From NCBI GenBank assembly GCA_928722015.1, contig CAKMWI010000006.1:1-35633 (forward strand): a stretch of 35,633 nt of DNA. The letters are read 5' to 3'. Both the position numbers and the translations under genes were made by a program. A model generated the notes under the pieces. The model saw only the letters and a list, made by a program, of their open reading frames with translations. It did not search any database and had not been told where the DNA came from. This stretch comes from Candidatus Gastranaerophilales bacterium. Its GTDB lineage: Bacteria; Cyanobacteriota; Vampirovibrionia; Gastranaerophilales; Gastranaerophilaceae. Below, piece after piece: positions 1 to 8,361 of this stretch (positions are counted from its first letter, which is position 1; every line of letters begins with the position of its first letter).

Positions 1-2
1 CA

Positions 3-1822
3 TCTATCAAAAAATCTGAAAAAACAGATATTTCTTTAAGAATTATCACTGACCATGCAAGATGTGTTACTTTCCTGATTTCTGATGGTGTAATTCCGGG
101 TAATGAGGGAAGAAGTTATGTTCTTCGTATGATTTTAAGACGTGCTTTACGCCATGGAAAAATCTTAGGAATGGAACTTCCTTTCTTATATAAATTGGTT
201 GATATCATTGTTGATATGTATGGTGAGGCTTATCCTGAATTAATTAAAAATAAACAAAAAGTTATTGATACAATTAAAAAGGAAGAAGAACGTTTTGCAA
301 AAACTCTTGATAGAGGGTACAAAATGCTGGATGAGTTTATTGATTCTAAAAAAGATATTGACGGTGAAAGTGCATTTAAGCTATATGATACATTTGGTTT
401 TCCGTTTGAGTTAACAAAAGAAATTGCTCAAGAAAACGGGTTGAATGTTGATGAAGCAGGTTTTAAAGTCGCAATGCAAGAACAAAAAGATCGTGCAAAA
501 GCTGCTACTGCTAAAATTAGTGTAACCGGCGATATGAAGTACGCTAAAATTGAAAAAGAGGTAGGTTCTACTGAATTTATCGGGTATAGCGAAAATGAAT
601 GTTCTGATGCAAAAATTCTTGCTCAAATAGAGGGTGATGGTTTTGTAGATATAGTTTTAAATAAAACTCCTTTCTATGCTGAATGTGGTGGGCAGGTTGG
701 AGACAGTGGTTATATTGAAAGTGGTAATATTAAAGCTGAAGTTTTAACCACGTTTAAAGTGAATGATTTATATGTCCACAGATGCAAATTGTTGAACGGT
801 GATGTGATTATTGGAGATGTTGTTAAAGCATATATTGATGTACCTCGCAGAGAAGAAATTAGGGTTCATCATACTTCAGCGCATCTTTTGCAGGCTGCGT
901 TGGTAAAAGTTCTAGGAGATGAAGTTAAGCAGGCGGGTTCTCAGGTTGAAGAAAACCGTATGAGATTTGATTTTACCTTCTCAAGAGCTATGTCTCATGA
1001 TGAAATCAAAAAAGTTGAAGATTTGATGAATAAATGGATTGGTGAAGGTTATTGCGTAAATACTCAGGTTATGGGTATTAAAGAGGCTGAATTAACCGGA
1101 GCGACAGCGTTATTTGGTGAAAAATATGGTGATACGGTCAGAGTTGTTTCTATTGAAAAAGACGGTGAATCTATTTCAAAAGAATTCTGTGCCGGTACTC
1201 ATGCAAGGCTGTTAAAAGATTTGCGTGTTGTTAAGATAGTTTCTGAAAGTGCAATTGCAGCAGGTACTAGACGTATTGAAGTCGTAGCATCAGCGCTCTG
1301 CCATTAATTATTTGAATGCAAAATCTGCTGAACTTGATAAGTTATCAGCTAAATTTAAAGCTCATTTTGATGATGTTGTTGAAAGAGTAGATAAGTTATC
1401 TGAAGAAAACAGAGAGTTGGCAAAAACAGGTAGAAAAACTTGAAGAAGAAAATACAAGAAATAAATTTGCAACATTTATTTCCCGAGCACAAGATATTGA
1501 AGGCGGCAAGTTGTTTATTTCAAAAGTTGCAGCATTAAAACCTCTTTCTATAAAGATAGGTTTGGAATTTTTATCTCAAAAATTAGGTGATAGCATTATT
1601 ATTCTTGCTGGTGAAACTACTGTTGCTGTGAAAGTTTCTGCTAATTTTGTCAAATTGGGTATAAATGCCGGTAAAATTGTTGGTGAAATTTCAAGGGCAA
1701 CTGGTGCAAATGGCGGAGGAAGACCTAATTTTGCTCAGGGTGGAGTTAAAGATTCATCAAAATTAGATGCGGTTTTAGCTAAACTAGAAGAAGAGTTAAA
1801 ATCTTCTAAAGTAGGGGCTTAA
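3..1822 (+). CDS. alaS: Alanine-tRNA ligase, 3' part, two frameshifts
   Basis: Alanyl-tRNA synthetase charges tRNA-Ala in the cytoplasm and edits mischarged tRNA. The frame is open at the left edge, so the N-terminal catalytic part is missing. From position 3 it reads through the family segment GNEGRSYVLRMILRRALRHG, then the editing domain with HHTSAHLLQAAL and the zinc-site Cys-Ala-Gly-Thr-His (CAGTH near 1192-1206), and after the breaks the C-terminal DHH-like domain ending ATGANGGGRPNFAQGG. Frame is lost at about 1285-1300 (one base missing; a false stop ends at 1307) and again at about 1420-1430, where one extra A in an A-run brings in a stop near 1443. Both flanks stay clearly alanyl-tRNA synthetase. 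An essential gene with two small indels suggests sequence error rather than decay. A strong terminator follows. Confidence 0.95.
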
Positions 1823-1840
1823 ATGTAATTGAAAATTTAT

Positions 1841-1876
1841 AAAAACCCTGTCAAAAAATATTTGTCAGGGTTTTTA
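1841..1876 (+). terminator. Rho-independent terminator of alaS
   Basis: Perfect 10-bp inverted repeat (1841-1850 AAAAACCCTG with 1866-1875) around a 15-nt loop. The 3' arm ends in a five-T run. It lies just after the alaS stop. Confidence 0.9.
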
Positions 1877-1885
1877 TGCTATTAT
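1877..1885 (+). promoter_or_regulatory. Extended -10 promoter element
   Basis: TGCTATTAT fits an extended -10 (TG, one base, TATTAT) directly after the alaS terminator and about 20 bases before the next start codon. No good -35 is visible. It probably drives the 1907 gene and perhaps dut. Confidence 0.4.
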
Positions 1886-1906
1886 CAGATATAAAAGGAG
1901 ATATGT

Positions 1907-2143
1907 ATGATTAAAGTAAATAGTTTAAATTTTTTTGATAAAGGTTTCTTTGGAAAAACAATGGCTGAGTATGCAAAAGAAAATGCATCAAGAAAAGTGT
2001 TGAATTCTTCATCTTTAAAAATGAATAGTATAGATGATTTTAATAAACATTTTGATATTATAAGTAATGCTCCAAAAATGGAAAGAGTGCCTATGGATGA
2101 TATTTATGAAGCTGTTCCTTCTCATATTTCCGAAATTTTTTAG
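1907..2143 (+). CDS. Small hypothetical protein (78 aa)
   Basis: I do not recognise this protein. It is a charged, soluble-looking 78-residue product with no membrane segment, signal peptide or cysteine. The start ATG has a strong Shine-Dalgarno sequence (AAAGGAG about 7 bases upstream), and the gene sits between the alaS terminator and dut, 35 bases before dut, so it is probably expressed with dut. The good ribosome-binding site and its own upstream -10-like element argue that it is a real gene. The C-terminus (a PMDDIYEAVPSHISEIF-type acidic/hydrophobic end) offers no function. Confidence 0.7.
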   Translation: MIKVNSLNFFDKGFFGKTMAEYAKENASRKVLNSSSLKMNSIDDFNKHFDIISNAPKMERVPMDDIYEAVPSHISEIF

Positions 2144-2178
2144 AGTAATAGATTTAAATAATAGAAAAGGAGAGTTTT

Positions 2179-2616
2179 ATGACAGTATTAAAAATACAGA
2201 GATTGGAGCATAATCAATATGTTCCGGAATATCAAACTGCAGGTGCAGCCGGTATGGATTTGTGTGCAGCAATAGCTGAACCTGTTACATTAAAACCTCT
2301 AGAAAGAATTTTAATTCCTACAGGGTTAAAAATAGAGTTAGAGCACGGTTATGAGGCACAGATTCGTCCTCGTTCAGGATTGTCCATAAAGCATGGTATA
2401 ACTTTGATAAACTGTGTTGGCACAATTGATGAGGATTACAGAGGGGAATTGTGTGTTCCTGTTGTTAATTTGTCAAATGAATCTTATACGATAGACCCTC
2501 AAGAAAGAATTGCGCAAATGGTTATTGCAAAAGTTGAGCAGGCCCAGATTAAAGTCGTAACAGAATTGTCTGAAACTGTTCGCGGTATTGGTGGATTTGG
2601 CTCTACTGGCAAGTAA
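2179..2616 (+). CDS. dut: dUTP diphosphatase
   Basis: Hydrolyses dUTP to dUMP and pyrophosphate, keeping uracil out of DNA and supplying dUMP for thymidylate synthesis. All five trimeric dUTPase motifs are visible in order: AGAAGMDLCA (about residues 21-30), PRSGLSIKHGI (about 63-73), GTIDEDYRGEL with the catalytic Asp (about 81-91), ERIAQMV (about 108-114), and the C-terminal flexible arm GIGGFGSTGK (about 136-145). At 145 residues it has the usual length. The start follows AAAAGGAGAG with good spacing. It is the second gene of a short plus-strand group. Confidence 0.97.
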   Translation: MTVLKIQRLEHNQYVPEYQTAGAAGMDLCAAIAEPVTLKPLERILIPTGLKIELEHGYEAQIRPRSGLSIKHGITLINCVGTIDEDYRGELCVPVVNLSNESYTIDPQERIAQMVIAKVEQAQIKVVTELSETVRGIGGFGSTGK

Positions 2617-2729
2617 ATATACTTTTAACAGATGATTACATATTCATATAATTGTTCTAGAATTTTTTTGTTCTGTTATTTACATAATGGGACGTCTTAT
2701 TAGTGAAGTATAAAGAAAAGGAGATTTAG

Positions 2730-3128
2730 ATGACAGTAAGTGAGTATGGTTCTGATTTGACTTTGAACAAGTTAGAGGGAAAAAACTGGGTTGCAACTAT
2801 GATGTTGTGCTGGAGTTTTGGTTATTTAGGTGCACATAGATTTTATACTGGAAAAACAGGTTCAGCTTGGGCAATGGCTGCTATGTCTATAACCGGATGC
2901 TTAGCTCCAATTAGTTATATTTGGGCTTTGATTGATGGTATTATGATTGCTCTTGGAAAATTCACTCATGATGATGGAGAAGAGTTATATGAAAGAATCA
3001 ATTGGCTTGGTTATGTTTATATCGCAGTATCGGTTCTTACTATAATTGTAATTTTATTGTATTTATCTGCTATTTTTGCTGCAACAGCATCTGTGGCAGG
3101 TTCCGGTCATGCTCCAATAGCACCGTAA
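2730..3128 (+). CDS. TM2 domain membrane protein
   Basis: A 132-residue inner-membrane protein with a TM2 domain: a first hydrophobic segment carrying GYLGAHRFYTGKTGSAWAM, a second segment ending IWALIDGIMIALGKF, then a third hydrophobic segment near the C-terminus (VYIAVSVLTIIVILLYLSAIF). TM2 domains pair two helices joined by a short turn; the biochemical role in bacteria is not established. The start follows AAAAGGAG about 7 bases upstream. A strong terminator follows the stop, so this is probably a single-gene unit or the end of the dut group. Confidence 0.9.
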   Translation: MTVSEYGSDLTLNKLEGKNWVATMMLCWSFGYLGAHRFYTGKTGSAWAMAAMSITGCLAPISYIWALIDGIMIALGKFTHDDGEELYERINWLGYVYIAVSVLTIIVILLYLSAIFAATASVAGSGHAPIAP

Positions 3129-3145
3129 ATAAAATGTTTTATCCG

Positions 3146-3185
3146 GCAAAAAGCAGTATCAGGTACTTCCGATACTGCTTTTTGC
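3146..3185 (+). terminator. Rho-independent terminator
   Basis: Perfect 15-bp inverted repeat: GCAAAAAGCAGTATC at 3146-3160 and its complement at 3171-3185, with a 10-nt loop and T-run in the 3' arm. It ends the TM2 protein transcript. Confidence 0.92.
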
Positions 3186-3244
3186 AAAATTTATTATTAT
3201 TATTTTGTACTTGTTGATAATTGTTTGTAATGTCAGGTTCTAAA

Positions 3245-3529
3245 ATGAATAAAAATATTAGAAAGTTTTTTGTTGCAATATTGCCATTGTTGGTTGTTGT
3301 AGCTGCTAATCTTGCTACTTTTGCTCATTTTAAAAATTTTTGTTTGTTTAAACTTTTTTTTCATCACGAATGCTGGGGGTGTGGCTTAACCAGAGCTGTT
3401 GCAGCATTAAGTCGTTTGGAATTTGAGCAGGCTTATGATTATAATCCTCTTGTTTTTATTATTCTTCCACTGTTATTTATATTTTGGTGCTGTTGGCTAA
3501 GAGAGGAATTTAAAAATAAGTTTAACTAA
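3245..3529 (+). CDS. DUF2752 family membrane protein
   Basis: A small membrane protein of about 94 residues with the DUF2752 signature: a cysteine followed by HHECWGCGLTRAVAAL, then an amphipathic stretch and AYDYNPLVF before a second hydrophobic segment. The family is widespread and of unknown function; the paired cysteines around the CxGCG turn are its hallmark. The start is uncertain. I prefer ATG 3245 (MNKNIRKFF), 7-9 bases after a weak AGG; in-frame alternatives are ATG 3230 and TTG 3221. It is followed by a weak hairpin at 3537-3553. Confidence 0.85.
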   Translation: MNKNIRKFFVAILPLLVVVAANLATFAHFKNFCLFKLFFHHECWGCGLTRAVAALSRLEFEQAYDYNPLVFIILPLLFIFWCCWLREEFKNKFN

Positions 3530-3536
3530 TAAAAAA

Positions 3537-3553
3537 GGAACCTTGAAGGTTCC
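3537..3553 (+). terminator. Weak hairpin after DUF2752 gene
   Basis: GGAACC-TTGAA-GGTTCC, a 6-bp perfect stem preceded by an A-run and followed by GTTTAG. The T-tract is poor, so it may be a weak terminator or an mRNA 3' end stabiliser. Confidence 0.45.
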
Positions 3554-3673
3554 GTTTAGTAGTAGGGGAAAAGGAGGAAAAATTAGTTTTGATTAGTTAT
3601 ATTTTTACTATCGGACTAAGCTAATGTAATCTTTAATTTTTTAAGCCTTTTATTAAGAAATATTACATATAAC

Positions 3674-3701
3674 AAAAAGGGCCGCAATAGCAGCCCTTTT
3701 T
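3674..3701. terminator. Bidirectional terminator
   Basis: AAAAAGGGC at 3674-3682 pairs perfectly with GCCCTTTTT at 3693-3701 across a 10-nt loop. The A- and T-runs let it work on both strands, between the plus-strand DUF2752 gene and the minus-strand gene ending at 3718. The roughly 120 bases before it (3554-3673) hold no gene that I can support. Confidence 0.85.
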
Positions 3702-3717
3702 CTATGTAGTTGAAAGT

Positions 3718-4140
3718 TTATTTTTTTAAAAATAGTTTTAATTTATCAAACCAATTGTATCCTTTTGATTTTTTTATATTATCAAACTCTAATCGGTTAT
3801 GTTCTATAATAAATTCTCTTATTTTTTCTGTTCTTGGATATAGAAATTTTATCGTATCATTGAGTGTCTTTTTTAATAGTTGTACTTCTGCGCTTTTATT
3901 TTCAAGAATTTTCTGATTACGTTCAAAATGATACGGATAGTCTAGTAAAGGTTTTCTTTTTGCTTCTTGCATTGCAAGCATTCCTACGGTAGGTTTTTGT
4001 ATAGTATCTTCAAGGTGTCTGGCATAAGAATATTCGCCATAATCATCCGGATAAAATCGTGTATCCAGTTCATGTCTTGTTACTTGTGCGTTTATTCTTT
4101 GGTTATGATATTGTCTAATCGGTTCAATTCCTAGTTCCAT
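3718..4140 (-). CDS. Hypothetical protein (140 aa)
   Basis: I do not recognise this protein. It is soluble-looking and very rich in charged residues and tyrosine. Its middle (about residues 60-120) is likely helical, and the C-terminus is basic and aromatic (NWFDKLKLFLKK). The start is set by a clear ribosome-binding site, AAGGAGATATTT before ATG at 4140. A longer reading from 4182 would place that site inside the coding region and is less likely. No signal peptide or membrane segment is visible. It ends against the bidirectional terminator. Confidence 0.7.
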   Translation of the reverse strand: MELGIEPIRQYHNQRINAQVTRHELDTRFYPDDYGEYSYARHLEDTIQKPTVGMLAMQEAKRKPLLDYPYHFERNQKILENKSAEVQLLKKTLNDTIKFLYPRTEKIREFIIEHNRLEFDNIKKSKGYNWFDKLKLFLKK

Positions 4141-4234
4141 AAATATCTCCTTATTTGTGTATTTATTAATAAAACTGAACATATATTTTTTTTTATACTT
4201 TTTAATATAAATATTACAAATAATTAAATAAAAG

Positions 4235-4259
4235 AATCACCTTATGAAATAAGGTGATT
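4235..4259 (-). terminator. Terminator of the 4371-4619 gene
   Basis: Perfect 11-bp stem AATCACCTTAT / ATAAGGTGATT with a 3-nt loop. On the minus strand it is followed by a T-rich run (CTTTTATTT). It lies downstream of the small secreted protein gene. Confidence 0.8.
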
Positions 4260-4370
4260 TATGGAGTTCGGGATTAAGATTAATGGAGTAAATAATATAT
4301 TTTGATATGTATGGTTCATAGGTAAAAAGATATATGAAGTATCCCGATATATTTAATTTAGTCTTTAATA

Positions 4371-4619
4371 TTAGTCTAAAATTACTGAAATTATGGCTGC
4401 AGCACCTGCAATCCCACTTACTGTAGCTAGTACTTTTGTTCTATCTGATATTCGATGCGGATGTTTTTTGTATTTGTGATGGTTGTTATCATAAACAATA
4501 TATGTATAATTAGGAGAGTTATAAGAGCGGTGAGTGTACATTTTATTATGTCTGCAAAAAGCAAAACAAGGGGTAGTTATTGATAGACAGAATATTAGTA
4601 CCATAATTTTTTTTATCAT
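4371..4619 (-). CDS. Small secreted or membrane-anchored protein
   Basis: An 82-residue unrecognised protein. Residues 1-20 form a typical Sec signal peptide (MIKKIMVLIFCLSITTPCFA, cleavage likely after CFA). The middle is rich in His, Tyr, Asn and Lys (for example YDNNHHKYKKHPH), and the last 20 residues are a small-residue hydrophobic helix (ATVSGIAGAAAIISVILD) that could anchor it. A strong ribosome-binding site (AAGGAGGG) precedes ATG 4619. The His-rich segment could bind metal, but that is only an inference. Transcription is divergent from the small gene at 4831. Confidence 0.75.
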   Translation of the reverse strand: MIKKIMVLIFCLSITTPCFAFCRHNKMYTHRSYNSPNYTYIVYDNNHHKYKKHPHRISDRTKVLATVSGIAGAAAIISVILD

Positions 4620-4681
4620 TATAACCCTCCTTTTTCTTTCTAATTTATCCTACATTTATATAACGATTAGATTCATGATTT

Positions 4682-4696
4682 GTTCAAATATTGAAC
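4682..4696. promoter_or_regulatory. 15-bp dyad, possible operator
   Basis: GTTCAA-ATA-TTGAAC is a perfect inverted repeat in the 211-bp divergent intergenic region between the genes starting at 4619 (minus) and 4831 (plus). Position and symmetry suggest a repressor site. It does not match the known LexA sites of Bacillus (GAAC-N4-GTTC). Confidence 0.35.
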
Positions 4697-4830
4697 TCTA
4701 TTTTTTATTCATATTAAGAAATGTAACGAGGTATATACTTTATAGATAAAAAATAGGCAATTTTTAGTTAAAAAAATACTTTATATATATGTAAGGGAAA
4801 TAAAAATAAAAAGAGAAAAGGGGATAAATT

Positions 4831-5001
4831 ATGAGAAAAGATTATGAAATGATTACATTAAAAGCTTATGTAGATTCTTTAGATAATGTAAAATGTTTAA
4901 CAGTAAGTGAAAAAGAAATTTGTGAAACAGTTGAAAAATATATTTTATCTCAAAGAAGAAATGAAACTAATGCTAAAATTGTTGAAGCTCTTTTAGCTTA
5001 A
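4831..5001 (+). CDS. Small hypothetical protein (56 aa)
   Basis: A short gene reading MRKDYEMITLKAYVDSLD at its start and ending KIVEALLA. The ATG follows GAAAAGGGGATAAATT, a reasonable Shine-Dalgarno sequence at about 8 bases, and the stop is followed at once by a strong terminator. That makes a complete one-gene unit. The product looks like a small acidic two-helix protein; two cysteines are present (residues 22 and 31). I do not recognise the family. Confidence 0.6.
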   Translation: MRKDYEMITLKAYVDSLDNVKCLTVSEKEICETVEKYILSQRRNETNAKIVEALLA

Positions 5002-5025
5002 TTATACTTAGCATTATAAAAAAGT

Positions 5026-5060
5026 ATAAGCCTCTACAATATACATTGTAGAGGCTTTTG
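5026..5060. terminator. Bidirectional terminator
   Basis: AAGCCTCTACAAT at 5028-5040 pairs perfectly (13 bp) with 5045-5057 across a 4-nt loop. T-rich sequence follows on both strands. It serves the small plus-strand gene ending at 5001 and clpB ending at 5069 on the minus strand. Confidence 0.9.
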
Positions 5061-5068
5061 ACATTTAT

Positions 5069-7669
5069 TTAGTATTTTTGAAACATAAGTTTGTCGTCAT
5101 CTAAATCAATTTTAATCTTATCACCTTTTTTAAATTGTTGTGCAAGAATCATTTTAGATAGAGGATTTTCGACCATTTGACGAATAACACGTTTTAATGG
5201 TCTTGCTCCATATATAGGATTAAATCCCTGAGTTGCAAGATATTCTTTAGCATCATCAGTAATAACAAACTCTAATTCTTGATCTTTTAAAAGCTTCCTT
5301 AAATAATCCATTTGTATATCAACAATTTTGCTTAATTGTTGTAGATTTAGCGCTTTAAAGAATATAGTTTCGTCTATTCTGTTTAGAAATTCCGGTTTGA
5401 ATTGTTGTCTTAATACAGCTAAAACTTTTTCTTTTGTATCGTTATATTCTTCAGTGGATAGCATTGAATTCAATGTATTTTCAAGAATTATATCAGAGCC
5501 GATATTACTTGTCATAATGATTAGGGTATTTTTAAAATCAATAGTTCTTCCTTTTGAATCAGTCAGACGCCCATCATCAAATATTTGCAGCATAATATTG
5601 AATACATCCGGATGAGCTTTTTCAATTTCGTCAAATAATACTACTGAATATGGTTTTCTTCTAACCGCTTCAGTTAATTGTCCACCTTCTTCATATCCTA
5701 CATATCCTGGAGGGGCTCCTACAAGTCTTGCAACATTATGTTTTTCCATATATTCAGACATATCAATACGTATAAGAGCGTCTTCGTCATTGAACATAAA
5801 TTCGGCAAGGGATTTTGCAAGTTCAGTTTTTCCAACACCTGTAGGGCCTAAGAATAAGAATGTTCCAATAGGACGTTTAGGATCTTTTAATCCTGAACGT
5901 GCACGACGGATAGCATCTGATACAGTATCAACGGCTTCATCTTGTCCGACTAATCTTCGATGTAGTATTTCTTCCATATTTAGGAGTTTTTGCATTTCGG
6001 ATTCAACAAGTTTGGTAACAGGGATTCCTGTCCATTTTGAAACAACCTCATCGATATCTGCAGCAGTAACTTCTTCTTTCAGTAAACTATTATCTGCTTT
6101 TTCTTTGTTTTGGCAAGCTTTTAATTGTTTTTCCAATTCCAGAAGTTTGCCATATTTTAATTCAGCTGCAGTTTGCAAATCAGTATTTCTTTCAGCTTCT
6201 TCGATTTGATTTTTTACCTTGTTGATTTCATCTTTGATATCTGCTTCTGAAGTAATGGAAGCTTTTTCTTGTTCCCATTGTGCTTTCATAACATTTATTT
6301 TGTCTTCCAGTACTTTAACTTGTTTTGTTATATCTTCGCATTTTTCTTTAGCTTCATCAGAGTCTTCCTTTTTTAAAGCCTCTCTTTCAATTTCTAATTG
6401 TATTTTTTGTCTCATCATGGAATCAATTTCTTCAGGCATTGAATCAATTTCGATTCTAAGAGAACTTGCGGCTTCATCGATAAGATCAATGGCTTTATCC
6501 GGTAAAAATCTGTCAGTTATATATCTGTCAGAAAGTTTTGCAGCTTCAATAATTGCACTGTCCAAAATTCTGACTCCATGGTGAACTTCATATTTTTCTT
6601 TCAAGCCTCTTAATATACTGATTGTATCTTCGACAGACGGTTCATCTACCATAACGGGTTGAAATCTTCTTTCCAGAGCAGGATCTTTTTCAATGTATTT
6701 TCTATATTCATTAATAGTTGTTGCTCCTATTGTTCTTAGAATTCCTCGGGCAAGCATTGGTTTTAATAAATTACCGGCATCCATAGAACCTTCAGTTGCT
6801 CCTGCACCAACAACAGTATGCAATTCATCAATAAACATAACAATTTCTCCGTTTGAGTCTTCTACTTCTTTCAATACGGCTTTTAATCGTTCTTCAAATT
6901 CGCCTCTGAATTTTGCACCTGCAACAAGCGCACCGAGGTCAAGTGAAATTAGTTTAACGTCTTTAAGACTTTCAGGTACATCCCCTCTTACAATACGTTG
7001 AGCTAAACCTTCTACTATTGCAGTTTTCCCTACTCCAGGTTCACCTATTAAAACCGGATTATTTTTAGTTCGTCTATTTAATACTTGAATAATTCTTCGA
7101 ACTTCTTCATCTCTGCCAATTACAGGATCTAATTTACCTTTTTTAGCCAGTTCAGTTAGGTCTGTTGAATATTTTTCAAGAGCTTTCATATTTTCTTCTG
7201 CATTTTTTGTATCCACTTTTTTATTTCCTCTTATTTTTTTCATTACATTTAAAATAGATGTTGAATTAACATTGAAGTTATCCAGTAATGATTTTATATT
7301 ACTGTTTTCGAGTTTAGTCATAGCAAGAAGTATGGCTTCAATTCCAACATAATCGTCTTTGAGAGTTTGACTGTCTTCGATTGCTAATTCCAATAATCTT
7401 CTGGTATCATTTGACAGATATAAACTTTGTGGGTTAATTGGTCCTGAAATTTTTGGAAAAGATTCTATTTTTGATATGATTTTATTAATAAAGTTTTGAT
7501 TCAAAAGTTTAAGTTCGGTAAGATAGTCTTTAATAATCCCATCATCTTTAATCATCGCAAGCATAATATGTTCTGGTTCCATTTGTGAATTCTGATACGA
7601 ATTCATCAAATTGCTTGCACTTGATATTATCTCTTGTGAATAGTTTGTAAATTTGTCAAAATCTAACAT
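5069..7669 (-). CDS. clpB: ATP-dependent disaggregase ClpB
   Basis: A hexameric AAA+ chaperone that pulls polypeptides out of aggregates together with DnaK. Order of domains in 866 residues: N-terminal double Clp repeat (about 1-145), first ATPase domain with Walker A GEPGVGKT near 210 and Walker B MFIDELH, the long coiled-coil middle domain that separates ClpB from ClpA/ClpC (about 405-520), second ATPase domain with GPTGVGKT near 605 and VVLFDEIEKAH, and the C-terminal D2-small domain. No ClpP-binding IGF/IGL loop is obvious. The start is ATG 7669 (MLDFDKF), 9 bases after GGAG; an in-frame ATG at 7684 is too close to use that site. No CIRCE element is seen upstream. Confidence 0.97.
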   Translation of the reverse strand: MLDFDKFTNYSQEIISSASNLMNSYQNSQMEPEHIMLAMIKDDGIIKDYLTELKLLNQNFINKIISKIESFPKISGPINPQSLYLSNDTRRLLELAIEDSQTLKDDYVGIEAILLAMTKLENSNIKSLLDNFNVNSTSILNVMKKIRGNKKVDTKNAEENMKALEKYSTDLTELAKKGKLDPVIGRDEEVRRIIQVLNRRTKNNPVLIGEPGVGKTAIVEGLAQRIVRGDVPESLKDVKLISLDLGALVAGAKFRGEFEERLKAVLKEVEDSNGEIVMFIDELHTVVGAGATEGSMDAGNLLKPMLARGILRTIGATTINEYRKYIEKDPALERRFQPVMVDEPSVEDTISILRGLKEKYEVHHGVRILDSAIIEAAKLSDRYITDRFLPDKAIDLIDEAASSLRIEIDSMPEEIDSMMRQKIQLEIEREALKKEDSDEAKEKCEDITKQVKVLEDKINVMKAQWEQEKASITSEADIKDEINKVKNQIEEAERNTDLQTAAELKYGKLLELEKQLKACQNKEKADNSLLKEEVTAADIDEVVSKWTGIPVTKLVESEMQKLLNMEEILHRRLVGQDEAVDTVSDAIRRARSGLKDPKRPIGTFLFLGPTGVGKTELAKSLAEFMFNDEDALIRIDMSEYMEKHNVARLVGAPPGYVGYEEGGQLTEAVRRKPYSVVLFDEIEKAHPDVFNIMLQIFDDGRLTDSKGRTIDFKNTLIIMTSNIGSDIILENTLNSMLSTEEYNDTKEKVLAVLRQQFKPEFLNRIDETIFFKALNLQQLSKIVDIQMDYLRKLLKDQELEFVITDDAKEYLATQGFNPIYGARPLKRVIRQMVENPLSKMILAQQFKKGDKIKIDLDDDKLMFQKY

Positions 7670-7741
7670 ATACATCAACTCCATTCAAAATAAATTTCTC
7701 TATTTTTATTTTAACGTTATTTTTAACAAAGTCATTGTAAA

Positions 7742-8251
7742 TTAACTTTTATTTAATTTTTTAGGTCTTTGACTTGGTGAAATGCACATAGTTGGAGGTA
7801 TTTCTCCATTTTGCTTAATAATTATATCAAAAATTTTTGTTTCTATTGTAGGTTTGCAGAACATTTTAGAATAACTGAGTTCTCCATCTTTGTATTTTTT
7901 CAAGAAGTAATATTCCCCGCCAAAGAATATTGAAATAAAAGCAATAAGAATAAATGAAACGATAATACTTATAGATTTATCAAGTTTAGATTTATTTTTT
8001 GATATCAATTGATATACAGAGATAGGAATTATTAAAACTATTGTTATAAATGCCAGGACTCGGTCAATTATTGAAATGAAGTATGTATAAGTTTCTTTTG
8101 CAGGTTGGCTCATTACTATATCAAGTTTGTCGGCAATTAGTGCAATAAAAATTACAGCCGTTATTATAAATAATGCAATAATTGAGTATATTGCACCTGC
8201 AATATAGATTTTTGATTCTTGATTTATATTAATTTTATCTAAAATTTTCAT
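7742..8251 (-). CDS. Hypothetical membrane protein
   Basis: An unrecognised protein of about 169 residues with three strongly hydrophobic segments. One follows the short N-terminus (IYSIIALFIITAVIFIALIA), a second is near residues 75-95 (VLAFITIVLIIPISVYQLI), and a third is near 105-120 (SIIVSFILIAFISIFFGG). The C-terminal tail is polar with two cysteines. ATG 8251 is preferred over the TTG at 8269. TATAAT (complement of 8258-8263) sits exactly six bases before this ATG, and there is no Shine-Dalgarno sequence, so a leaderless mRNA is likely. It lies 57 bases upstream of clpB on the same strand. Confidence 0.65.
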   Translation of the reverse strand: MKILDKININQESKIYIAGAIYSIIALFIITAVIFIALIADKLDIVMSQPAKETYTYFISIIDRVLAFITIVLIIPISVYQLISKNKSKLDKSISIIVSFILIAFISIFFGGEYYFLKKYKDGELSYSKMFCKPTIETKIFDIIIKQNGEIPPTMCISPSQRPKKLNKS

Positions 8252-8327
8252 AGGCTGATTATACTGCAAAAGTTAAAATTTTAGTATTCTTTTTTTTTAT
8301 CTTTTGAAATAAATCTTATTATATATT

Positions 8328-8355
8328 TTGAAATGCGTGGTATCCTTGATATAAT
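8328..8355 (+). promoter_or_regulatory. Sigma-70-type promoter, leaderless mRNA
   Basis: TTGAAA (8328-8333), a 16-bp spacer, then TATAAT (8350-8355). The ATG of the ABC permease gene begins six bases later at 8362, so transcription should start at or beside the start codon. Confidence 0.75.
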
Positions 8356-8361
8356 TTTCTT

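Noticed and set aside
5328..7001. Four plus-strand open frames of 95-139 codons.
   Set aside because: All lie opposite clpB, whose motifs cover the region; no ribosome-binding sites and no family similarity.
7670..7741. CIRCE (HrcA) operator upstream of clpB.
   Set aside because: No TTAGCACTC-N9-GAGTGCTAA-like repeat found in the upstream region.
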